From the NCBI RefSeq assembly GCF_001186125.1, contig NW_014040471.1:33929-55382 (forward strand): a DNA stretch of 21,454 bases. The letters run 5' to 3'. This stretch comes from Sphaeroforma arctica JP610. Taxonomy: Eukaryota; Opisthokonta; Ichthyosporea; Ichthyophonida. The notes below the pieces were generated by a model, which was not told the origin of the DNA, did no database searches, and was given only the letters and a program-made list of their open reading frames with translations. This document shows positions 1 to 10,700 of this stretch, piece by piece. The position numbers and the translations under genes are program-made. Position 1 is the first letter of the stretch. Each line of letters starts with the position of its first letter.

Positions 1-200
1 GTGTGTGTGTGTTTCTGCGTCTATGTGGGTGTGGGTGTGGTGGGTGTTTGTATGTGTGTCTGTGTTTGTATGTGTGTATGCGTGTGTGTGTATGTGTGTG
101 TGTGTGTGTATGTTTGTGTGTGAATGTGTGTGGTGTGTGTGTGGTGGGTGGGTGGGGGGTCGGGAGTGCGTATGTGTGTATGTTTGTGTGCGTGTATCAT
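1..200. repeat. GT-rich microsatellite
   Basis: Interrupted (GT)n/(TATGTG)n simple repeat running from the window edge to about 200. The Cys/Val-rich and Thr/His-rich reading frames over it on both strands follow from the repeat and are not genes. Confidence 0.95.
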
Positions 201-1041
201 GAATAGAAGCCTATACGTACAGAGCGGCATGAAAGTAAAAACAAAAGATACATAGACAAACATATGCTCGAACCCTGCCATAGATTGTTGTAATCATCCC
301 TACACAAAAAAGTGTAAGAATATTTTCAACCAACATTGAAATACCAAGTTTTAAGCCATCCACCACAAGATAGATCAACTCTCACGGACTTTGTACGGAC
401 GATCTAATATTTCAATGCTATTTCACATATCTAGTTGACGTAGGCACATGAACAGATATTTAAACGCTCATCGCTTGGCAGATCTACATCAAATGCAGAT
501 ACCCTACGCCACCAACAAGGGACGTTGGAAATGTAAAATTAAAGCACATGCAACCCTACCCTGCTGGAGATATATATGTATCATTGGAATATTCACAAGC
601 ATACACCTTTAAATACATATACTATACACTACCCAACATGGCGATACAACATGAGATTATCCATGCTTTTCAAAGCACTTGGTGATCATTAGTGCCGATA
701 TCACATCCAGACAACCGCCATGTACCCTAACTCAACTAAAAAAGTACGGACATCATATGCGACACCCACGAGTCACTACCCAATCTCACGTAACAGAACA
801 CTTGTAGATAACTTAGCCTCATAATAATCCAACTATAGATGACCAAAGTAGGACACATCGATAGATATAACCAACTTATGCACAGATAGGTAAACTCGGG
901 TGTCATTCTGGTTGTTTGACAATGCATACATCGTGCGCAAAGACACCTTTCAGCTTATGTGCATGAATAAATTCTCTAGAACATACTGAAGACAAAAATG
1001 GCTCTAGCGATGTATGTTCAATAAACATATATCCTACTTAC
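201..1041. other. AT-rich stretch, no recognised gene
   Basis: About 840 bp without a convincing open frame on either strand; the longest frame (minus, near 736-927) has no recognisable motif. If the exon at 1042-1127 is real, this stretch would be its first intron, which must then run off the left edge, because no next exon (expected to begin with a codon completing Arg, then Phe-Ile-Pro if the Cdh1 idea is right) could be found here. Confidence 0.4.
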
Positions 1042-1127
1042 CGATCGCTGTATACAACTGCCTTCTTGGGTGTTCTCCTGGGTGTGCGTTGCGACGCCTT
1101 TGTCGGCGTTGTGTACGGCGGATCCAT
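1042..1127 (-). CDS. Possible first coding exon, CDK-site-rich; Cdh1/Fizzy-related-like start (tentative)
   Basis: On the minus strand an ATG at 1127 is the first start after in-frame stops. It opens 28 codons plus two bases, ending in CG followed by a perfect GTAAGT donor at 1041-1036. The peptide is MDPPYTTPTKASQRTPRR followed by TPKKAVVYSDR, with the last Arg split by the intron. It contains three S/T-P-x-K/R cyclin-dependent kinase consensus sites (Thr7, Thr15, Thr19). The final YSDR at a phase-2 junction is how the conserved YSDRFIPSR segment of Cdh1/Fizzy-related (CCS52) APC/C activators begins; those proteins also have CDK-phosphorylated N-termini. GC content is well above the surrounding DNA. 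The rest of the gene is not in the window, so the identity is inference; it may be another CDK-regulated protein or a chance frame. Confidence 0.4.
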
Positions 1128-1695
1128 CGTGCCACTGTCATAAGGACAACACTGTTACTATGATCTATATTTCAATTTAGCCTTGATACTGACTGGGCCT
1201 GAATAGGCATCGGATAGTACTGTTTTCAGTAGATAACCATGTTATGTGTTAGCTTATGCGTGTTAGTGTAGGGTGAGCTACGCACGACGGAAGAACGAAT
1301 TGCTTTCCCAGTCGCAAACGAACACCGATCAATTCTAATATCGGATATCTATACAGACCTCTATCTTTTATATGTATGCCACAACACTTTCAATAAATAA
1401 ATATGACTAATGTGTTGAATGATCTGCTCTACACGTACCACATACACCTCAGAGCAACGCTACGGTGTGTATTCGTGTGCGTAGTGTATATTTTATATAT
1501 TATTTTAGGTGGATGTAAAAATATAAATCCAATATGTACTGAGATGATGAGATATCTGCGGTAAAAAATAATATTAATGACGGCAGTTGGAATTGCCGGC
1601 AGCTTTTGGCGTTTTGTTTTTTTTGAATTATAATATACAGTGTATGAGTCTATGGCTGATATGACTGACTAACCTCATATACATAAGTTGACCGT

Positions 1696-1727
1696 TTTAC
1701 TTTTACTTTTTCTTTTGAAAACGTTGC
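1696..1727 (+). repeat. Dispersed 32-bp repeat, copy 1
   Basis: A TTTAC-TTTTAC-TTTTTC run followed by TTTGAAAACGTTGC. It matches 2229-2260 at 31 of 32 bases in direct orientation, while the flanking bases differ. A shorter relative of the pyrimidine part occurs near 4494-4508. Confidence 0.75.
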
Positions 1728-2228
1728 AATGTTTTACTGTTTCAATTTGGACCTCAATTGTTTCGATTGGCTGCCCACGATAGTGCACCTATTCTCACAC
1801 TTTTGGCCACGAAATGCATAACCGACCAATGAAAAACAACTAGATTACCTTTGCATATTTTTTTTCTGACAATATGGCACTTGTAAATTTGTGTTGTCAC
1901 ACACTAAATAGGCACTAAGTCACTAATAACACACTTAAAAGTCAAACTAATCGTGCTGGTAGACTGTGTAGCCTGTTGCCTGTAGGCTGTAAATCCTAGA
2001 TATCTCTATCAATTATATATACTTTAACTTCTAGAATATGAACAACGTCAATACCAAGGGACAGTGAAGCGGGCTATTGTACCTGACAACGCTCAACCAA
2101 CGCTCAAGTCTCCAGAACCGATGGCTGGGCGGGCAATAGTTAGGTGATGTGGTTAGGACAAAACTCTGACCTGGACAATGCTCTTATGGGTAGCTTCAGG
2201 ACTACGAATGTATAGGAAAAAGTTTAAC

Positions 2229-2260
2229 TTTACTTTTACTTTTTCATTTGAAAACGTTGC
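2229..2260 (+). repeat. Dispersed 32-bp repeat, copy 2
   Basis: Second copy of the 1696-1727 sequence with one substitution. Because the match stops sharply, it may be a remnant of a short mobile element or a shared regulatory motif. Confidence 0.75.
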
Positions 2261-2814
2261 TACGTAGTACTTGATGAGGCTAGTTGACTGATCACGAGCA
2301 GACTATTTTTTTATTTCATTAAAACTCGAATTGAAGGCTCGAAATTCCTGTTGTACTCTCTGCCTTATAGACCCTACAAAACTTATTCCGTCATATGTTT
2401 GAATACGACTGTAGTGGACATTTGAGTACGTACATATTTACGTACATATTTCAATATAAAAGTTATATACAGTAAACAGTCCTCTTATGAATACGTACTT
2501 TTTATGTATTTATTCCTGTATTTCGTAGCCTCTTCTGAGCTACCACTATTTCCTGAACAAAATTAGCTACCAAGCTAAAATAAATATAAAGTTCGGAACT
2601 TTGAAATGTGAAACTTGTGAACTTCAACAAATTGCAAGAGTGCGTAGAAGACCAGAAGCTGTGTAAAATTCAGAGTAGTTTTTTAACCTACAACAATTTT
2701 GGTAAATTCCATTGGTAACCAATGGACTGGCCATGAGGTATTTAGAGAGGCTATAGAGACCAGAATCTAAAATAATCTATTGATTATTTCAGAAAATCGT
2801 CATAAAAGTCCCAA

Positions 2815-3075
2815 CTCGGCCTCAAGTCCTCAACTCACTCTCCCCAGCAGTCCCCAGTCCCCACTCTCACACCGTCTCTCTCACAGACTCGCGTAGAGTC
2901 AACTTGTAGTATTTATGATTTTATGTCACACAAAGTAGGAGTGAGGGGGTGGTCAGTTCACACTTCACACTACTCTCGCGCACAGTCTGACACTCTCACA
3001 GAGACAGAGACTCACACTCTCACAGTGGTCACAGGCACTCACAGAGTCACAGCGGCACAGTCACACTATCATGGC
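2815..3075. repeat. CACTC/TCACA-rich low-complexity tract
   Basis: Pyrimidine-rich degenerate tandem sequence built from CTCACA, ACTCTCAC, CCCCAGT and similar words, interrupted near 2900-2960 by AT-rich DNA. No coding signal. Confidence 0.7.
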
Positions 3076-4632
3076 TGCTGAGTATTTAGTGGCAGAGGCT
3101 GGCAGTCTATAATATGTATACTATTTAGAGGGCTATGATGTATATTTTTTCAAGACACAGGGTTACAGGCGACTGAGTCGGGAGTCTCGGAAGTCTCAAC
3201 ACTCGAGAGCTATTTATTTTTTTGAATATGCCCTATGGATATGGGGCATAGGGCCATGGACCCGTATATTCAGACTATAGGGCCATGCTGACGCAGTGTA
3301 CAGATTTAAAAATAGAACCCAATAAAACATAAGTATGACTTTTCTTCATAGCTCTGTGAGGCGATGACCCTCTCTCTGAGAGAGAGAGAAAAAAGAAAGC
3401 TGACGGACACACAAGTCCGCAGGACTATAGCCCTTGTAAAAATAAAAATAAAATTTACTTCTTGTTTTATGTTAAGAAATGGGAAATTTTTTTTCAAAAC
3501 ACTCGGCCCAGGGACTAGTAGAGAGACCAGGGTCCATGTTCAGAGGACAGGGCCACAGGGGCCAGTTTTATTTTTGCAGGAGCACAAACTAATAGTCACC
3601 AGAGAGAGGGGCAGAGACTACCCACTTGCCCTGTGACCTGTTGGCTGTTGCCCACCAGTGCCCACTGGCCCGAGTGGAAAAGCCAATGTCACTACGTAGT
3701 CACCAGTCAGTACTCAGTAGTCGCTGCAGCCGTTCAGCCTCTGGTCGGAATCTATTTTTAGATATCTAATTGACATCAGAATCAGATTGACGCTACAAAG
3801 TACAAAGTGTCATCTTCACTTGTGTCGCATGTGACGGTGTTTGGGGCTTCATGCGCTTCTTCTGCGCGTTTGTATGGCAAATAGCCGGTGGGTCTGGACT
3901 CTGGACTCGGTGTCTTTGGAGTCTGAACTGTGAACAGTGTGTGCTGTGTTGTTGATGATAATCAGATATGATATGATACACAGATGCTGTAATTTTATCG
4001 TAGAGGATATTTAAAATTGATATAAATATACTCGTATTAGTATAGAGCAAGTTCCACACTCGTTCTCGAACAAACATTATCTAACATCATGACTATGGTA
4101 TGTTTATGTTTGTTTGGCTATCGCGTACCTGATCGATTGTTTTAAGTTTCTAATAATATGTTCTCCAAATACTTTTGTGTCAGATTGCTTTTTCCCAACA
4201 CACTGCGCCCTTCACCCGTGGAGTCATAGTCCTTCGTCATACTTCTATTGTTTCCGTGCTGGAGACAACAATGCGTAGGTGTCGGCTGATGCATGTATGG
4301 CTCATTGTTTGTTTCTCTCTCTCTCTCCATAATATACTTGTGGAGTGTAAACTTTAATGTCTTCTAACTCGCTTCCAATATTATCAACTGACGGAATCGT
4401 CTTTACCCCAATTCCCTCGTACACATTCCGTGAGTGCGAGTCAAAGGTTTTCGAACTTCGTGATAGTTGTAGATCTGCAATCATGCTCCTTGCTTTTACT
4501 TTTACTTTCGCGCTTAACCACTTGACTGTCGTGTGTGATGTTGCATTCACGACTGAAATATCTCAGTTCGAGTACAGACGCGCTGCATCCTCACACTTAC
4601 ATTATTATCCGCTTGCACGTAATTAGGACGCT

Positions 4633-4700
4633 ATGTTGAGCCGTCCCTTGAAAGAGGAGGATCCTGAGATCTACGACCTCATCGAGAAAGAGAAGAACAG
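4633..4700 (+). CDS. SHMT: SHMT exon 1 (residues 1-23)
   Basis: Encodes [20 protein letters not shown] and the start of the KNRQW junction; this aligns with the N-terminal helix of SHMTs (L-x-x-x-DPE-x-Y). Ends AACAG before GTGCGT, splitting Arg23 after two bases. Confidence 0.93.
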
Positions 4701-7700
4701 GTGCGTTTGATGGTGACCATTTGAAGACTTGCGTGTGTTGTGTCTGTGCACTCGTATGCCTTTTCTGCACTAGCCATATGCAACGTACCGTGTTGTTATG
4801 CTAGTATTACAGCGAATAGGTGCGTGTGTCCATATTCTCAACCTGAACTGTAAAGCGGGCGTGGTTTAGTATAGCGTTCGGTGTTGTGCTTGCAGATGTG
4901 TTTGATACACTAATAGCTATACGCGCATGTGAATATTTCTCATATATTGCGTTCGTAGCATGGACTGGTTTCTGTTTCGTTTCAGCGTTGCCAAAGACTG
5001 ATATGTGTGCGTACTACCTATGGCTCTCGACCCCACCTCAGCAGTACAGTTGTTTTACGCAAGTGTCTTGATAGGTGGTTCGGTGGTGGCATGATACGGA
5101 TGACATACTTGCGTGTTTTTTCGTAGTCAGTTGTCAGTCAGCAAGGCATATACTCGTCTGTGCAGCCAACCATCTAAAGATAACGCACACACTGCTGCGG
5201 TGTGTGTTAGACAACGTCTGTGACCTACAGCTGCGCTGCTTCACACTCGAGTGCAGAGTGCTATGTGTTAACAAATACGTCGTGTGTTTGCTGTCCGTCT
5301 GTTTTCATTGCGAATCCTTCGAGCACCCGAGCTGCCCCAGCTTTGCAATATACATGCACCAGTATTCCCGTGTATGTGTGTGTCAATTTCTACGAGTTTG
5401 TGCGCGAATACGTACTTGCGTGTACATATGTACATGCGTATGTGTATGTTCTTGCGTGTGCATATGTACATGCGTATGTGTATGTACTTACGTGTGCATG
5501 TGTACTTGCGTGTGCATATGTACATGCGTATGTGTATGTACTTGCGTGTGCATTTGTACATACATAAGTGTATCTACTTGCGTGCATATGTACTTGCGTA
5601 TGTGTGTGTACTTGCGTGTGCATATGTACTTGCGCAAGTGTATGTACATGCATGTGCGCATTTATTTTCTTTATTTGCGCAATAGGGAAGTGCGAGTGCA
5701 TCCCACCAGAACGTTGACTCTCCTCTGCGTGTACTACTTGTTGAACCCTAAACCCTGTCATCTCATCAACCACCAGACAATGGCGTGGGCTGGAACTGAT
5801 TGCCTCAGAGAACTTCACCTCTGCGGCAGTCATGGAGGCGAATGGATCATGCCTAACCAACAAGTACTCCGAAGGTGTGGGGGGGGGGGTTATCATGCAC
5901 GCACTTGTGTTGTGTGTTTTCTTTATGTTTTTGTTATCGTTTTGTAGCGCCGATAAGACACCTTATACGATGCTATATACAAGGTCATATGCATATACGT
6001 AGGGCACGTTCGAATTCGATACGTTAAGGTTATGTGTTATACTTGGATGTGTCGTGTGCTTCGTTTCAAATCCTCTCTCTCAGTCTCTACCCTGCAGAAT
6101 GCGTGTATACCACTCAGTCTGGTAGGTGGACTGTTAGTTCTAGCACCTTTCTTGATCCTTCGGATGTGTGTCTGTCGTTTTTCAGTTCCAGAAACAATTG
6201 ACGTTTAAAATCACCTCTCCCAACAAACGGGCGCATACATACCCAGACGCATTGATTCACTCACATACACGCGTACCTATCTTAGTATCTCAGTCTTCAC
6301 ATTCGTAGCACGCACCCATAATCCCATCGAATACACATCCCTACACCAGTACCAGTATCGCTCACACTCCCACCTGGTGTGCGTCTGTGTAGGTCTGCCT
6401 GGTGCCCGTTACTACGGTGGTAACGAGCACATTGATGTGTTGGAGACTCTGTGCCAACGTCGTGCGCTCGAGGCATTCCGTCTCAGCGCAGATGACTGGA
6501 GCTGCAATGTACAGCCTTACTCAGGTGTGTGTTGTAATACATGCATGTAAGGTGGATGTGACACGCATGTGCCTTGCCCTTTGGGGTTCACATTTGAGGT
6601 CCAGTGGTATGTATTGTTTGTCAAAGGTTTGGGTTTAGTACCGACTGCTCTGCTGCGTGTGCACAGAGATCCGGATTTAGACTTCTCGTTGGGCCGTTTG
6701 GGTATAGGGTTTTATTTTTAGATATAAATATATATGCATATACATATATATAAGTTGGTGAGATACTTGATCTGGTCCCTATGGGAGTGGCAGTTGCGGG
6801 TGTGTGGGTGGCATCGGTGCATCTGCTGTGCCATTCACAAATCACGTGTGTGCGTTATGATGCATATACGCGGTTGTTTTCCGCATAAGTAGACCTCGTG
6901 TGTCTCTATCCGTACTACAACACTTTATACATGTACATACACGGCTGATGGCCTCGGGAATTTGACGTTTTTCCGCCTAGTGTCATCGTGTCCGTTCCGA
7001 TGTCTGATAAGTCGTTTTATCTCTTCTCCAATCAAATCGCTTCTATTTATATCACAGGCTCGACCGCCAATTTCGCGGCTCTGCTGGCCATGATGAAGCC
7101 CAACGATCGCCTGATGGGACTTGACCTGCCCAGTGGGGGCCATCTGACCCACGGCTACCAAACAGCCAAGAAGAAGATCTCGTCCACCTCCATCTTCTGG
7201 CAGTCTATGCCCTACCAGGTGCGCATACGCTGCTGAGTCACCTTGTGTCGATGCAGCGTAGTTACATTGTGTTGTTGTAGGGGTGTGGTTGCTTTTGGTT
7301 GTTGTCTGTAGTTATGTGTGTATCAACAGTCAGAGTATGAATCCCTGTTTATATTCGCTTTGGGAGATGTGTAAAAGTTTCGTTGATCACTTGCTCATAT
7401 ATAGTGTGTGCGTGTTGTAGATGAATCTCTTGCACATATATAATGTATGTGTGTTGTAGTTGTCTGAACATACCAACCCGTATGTGATTGCTGGAGAGTT
7501 CAGAGTGTTTGTGCACCCTCTCTGGCTCCCTGTGACTGTATGCGTGCGCAACTCCACAGGATGTTGTGTGCGTGTGGTATCTGCTTGTTGAACTGCAGCG
7601 CTTTCTGGTGCCATCGCGTGCATTGCCTATAGTACCAGTCGGTCGGGCGTGTACGTCTCTACACCTCACTACACCACACGAGCATGCACACCATATCCAT

Positions 7701-10700
7701 ACGCATTCTACCCCCGGATGCCTTATCACCGCCCGTCTGCACCCATCCAGGCCCCTATACATGCACCTGGTGCCCATACTAACCCATCTAGACCCCTATA
7801 TATGCACCTGGTGCCTCCACAGGTGGACCCCGAGACAGGGTATGTGGACTATGACCGCCTGGAAGACCACGCGTCGGTGTTCCGCCCCAATGTGCTGATT
7901 ATGGGCGGCAGTGCATATCCACGTGACTGGGACTACAAACGCATGCGTGCTATCGCCGACAAGCACGGCGCTTATCTCATGATGGACATGGCGCACATCT
8001 CTGGCTTGATTGCTGCGGAGGTGCAGGGCAATGCCTTTGATGTATGTGACTGGCTTGCTTAGACTGCTGCCTTGCTTTTATGTGTGTGTGTGCATATCTC
8101 TTGACGGACATGGCGCACATCTCTGGCTTGATTGCGGCGGAGGTGCAGGGCAATGTCTTTAACATTTGTAACTGGCTCACGTGGACGCCTGCCTTGCTTT
8201 ATGTGTGTGTGTGTGGGAACGGATGTATAGCTACCAATGCACTGTTTCTATTGAACACGGCTCTTCTCTTGTGGTGTTGTGGTTCCTTATTTTAGCTTGG
8301 TTGTTGGTATTACTAAAGTACATTGCTACTTTATAGCATTCCATGTGTCTTTTATATCTAAAAATTGCTACTTTGTAGCATTTTATATGTATATTATATC
8401 TAAAGATTGCTACTTTGTAGCATTCCATATGTATATTATATCTAAAGATTGCTACTTTGTAGCATTCCATCTGTATATTATATCTAAAGATTGCTACTTT
8501 GTAGCATTTTATATGTATATTATATCTAAAGATTGCTACTTTGTAGCATTCCATGTGTATATTATATCTAGCGATAACTACTTTGTAGCATTCCATGTGT
8601 ATACTATATCTAACGATAGCTACTTTGTAGCATTCCATGTGTATATTATATCTAACGATAGCTACTTTGTAGCATTCCATGTGTATATTATATCTATCGA
8701 TAGCTACTTTGTAGCATTCCATGTGTCTACTATATCTAAAGATTGCTACTTTGTAGCATCCCATGTGTAAATTATATCTAAAGATTGCTACTTCACCATC
8801 TCGCATATGTCTTATCTTTTTGTTGTGGTGTAATCCACACACCCACGCACAAGCCACTGCGTTCTAGAGTCTAGGGTTTGTACCTACGTAGAATCCACAC
8901 TCCCACGCACAAGCCACTGCGTTCTAGAGTCTAGGGTTTGTACCTACGTAGACCCATCAGCCCAGCCCTCTCAATCCGACCTGACCACACCAATCGATCA
9001 CTGACGCCCCATATCTCCATCACCCGTAGTACTGCGATGTAGTCACCACCACCACACACAAGACTCTGCGTGGACCACGTGCGGGTATCATCTTCTTCCG
9101 CAAAGCGCAGAGTGGTGAACGTTTGGCTGATTTGGAGTCGCGCGTTAACTTCGCGGTGTTCCCCTCCACCCAGGGTGGCCCCCACAACAACACTATCGCC
9201 GGTATGTCTGGGGAGAGTCTCGACTGATTTTTATTATCCGTGTATTGTCGCGTATCTCTTCTATATATATACATATATATAGTAACAGTGTGTGTGTTTG
9301 ATAGTTGTATTGATATGCCATGTTTTAGGAATGCGTAGTAATCCAGTTTTAGACATGCATATTCGTAGTGAACCCAAACCTGAAGGCACGAGTAGATACC
9401 TGCTGTTTCAAATAAAAGGAGCACAAGTTCACTATCTATTTATAAACACGTATGCCTATATATACAAATGTGTGTGTCTGCAAATATATGCTCGTCACCA
9501 ACTGTGTTTATTCGCCCTCTATCATATTCCAATATGCTTTCGATTGCTAGCCCATATGCTTGCGCAATACGCCTCTGGCGCTGTTCTGGTTTAAGGTGCT
9601 TTATCAGCAAAAGCATTGTACCCATGTTTGTGTATTGTGATGTTTATCGTACAAGCCTGCTTCCCTCATTCTTGGCAGACGCTATGCAAGTCATAGCTCA
9701 CGCGTGCCTATGCCTATATGTGTATATGCAAAGCATGATATTAAAAGCAGGTGATGGCCGTTCTGCAGTTGTGTGTTCACTTGTACTCTGAACGTAAACA
9801 AATTTGTTCTCGTTTTATTGGACATACCCGCTACCACACTCTAGCCTGTTCCTTACACACACTCGCTGCACCAAACAATCGGCAGGTATTGCGGTGGCCA
9901 TGAAGCAGGCGTGCACGCCCGAGTTCAAACAGTACGCCAAACAGGTCATTGCTAACATGCAGGCGTGTGCTGCCAGACTGAGTGAGCTGGGATATACCCT
10001 TGTCACCGGTGGCACGGACAACCACTGCTGTCTCTGGGATGTCCGACCTCAGGTGTGTGTGTGGTTGTGGCTCGGCACTTTATATCATGCACCCAGTAGT
10101 ATATTTCTGGTTCATTCTGGCCCAATATCTCACCGGTATGATTGTACCAATGCATTTGCAGTATAGTATTGATACCAATGAATATGTAGTATACTGAAAA
10201 TACCAATACACACGTAGTATACTAATAATATCCGCAGGTTGCTGGTGTATTGCATACCTCCTTCACACATCCTAACCTCCCTCCCACATCCTAACCTCCC
10301 TCCCACACATGCCAACCGCTCAGGGTCTCACCGGATCCAAGCTAGAGAAGCTGTTTGAGCTAATCAGCGTCACCATCAACAAGAACAGTGTGCCTAAGGA
10401 CACGTCTGCTCTGTCGCCTGGAGGTGTGCGTCTGGGTGCGTGTGCCTTGACGTCACGTGGCTTCTTAGAGAGTGACTTTGTTGAGGTGGCTGACCTCCTG
10501 CACGAGGCGGTGCAAGCGACTCTCGAGCTGCAGAAACAGACTGGTATGTACCCTTATATATATATTTATATGGGCTGTGTATGGGTATATGTTTTGTGTG
10601 GGATAAGGGGTATCTGTGTTCACGTACAGCTGATGTCATGGGTGCATGCTCTTATGGGGTGTGACTTATCGGAGATCTCAATGTCTGGGGTGGCCGATCC

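Larger units (their letters stand above)
1128..4632. other. Intergenic region between the tentative minus-strand exon and the SHMT gene
   Basis: No frame over 100 codons and no recognisable protein. It holds a dispersed 32-bp direct repeat, a CACTC/TCACA-rich tract and a short TC run at 4310-4326. If the exon at 1042-1127 is real, the two genes are head to head and this 3.5 kb would carry both promoters; no TATA box or other promoter element can be assigned with confidence. Confidence 0.5.

Noticed and set aside
260-290. GGGTTCGAGC on the minus strand, similar to a tRNA T-loop
   Set aside because: The flanking bases do not form a T-stem and no acceptor, D or anticodon arm could be placed.
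3364-3636. 90-codon plus-strand frame
   Set aside because: Low-complexity GAGA and AAAATA-rich DNA, no motif, no splice context.
5745-5760. Telomere-like AACCCTAAACCCT
   Set aside because: Only about two units of plant-type telomere sequence just before an intron acceptor; too short for an interstitial telomere.
5075-5947. 290-codon plus-strand frame and 168-codon minus-strand frame
   Set aside because: Produced by the 18-bp repeat in intron 1; the plus frame crosses SHMT exon 2 in a different frame from the real one.
8231-8857. 208-codon minus-strand frame and 163-codon plus-strand frame with 14-residue repeats
   Set aside because: Both arise from the 42-bp minisatellite, whose length is a multiple of three; they lie inside an SHMT intron and show no coding constraint.
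9292-9791. Frames of 100 and 107 codons within SHMT intron 6
   Set aside because: They overlap each other, have no family motif, and fall between two certain SHMT exons.
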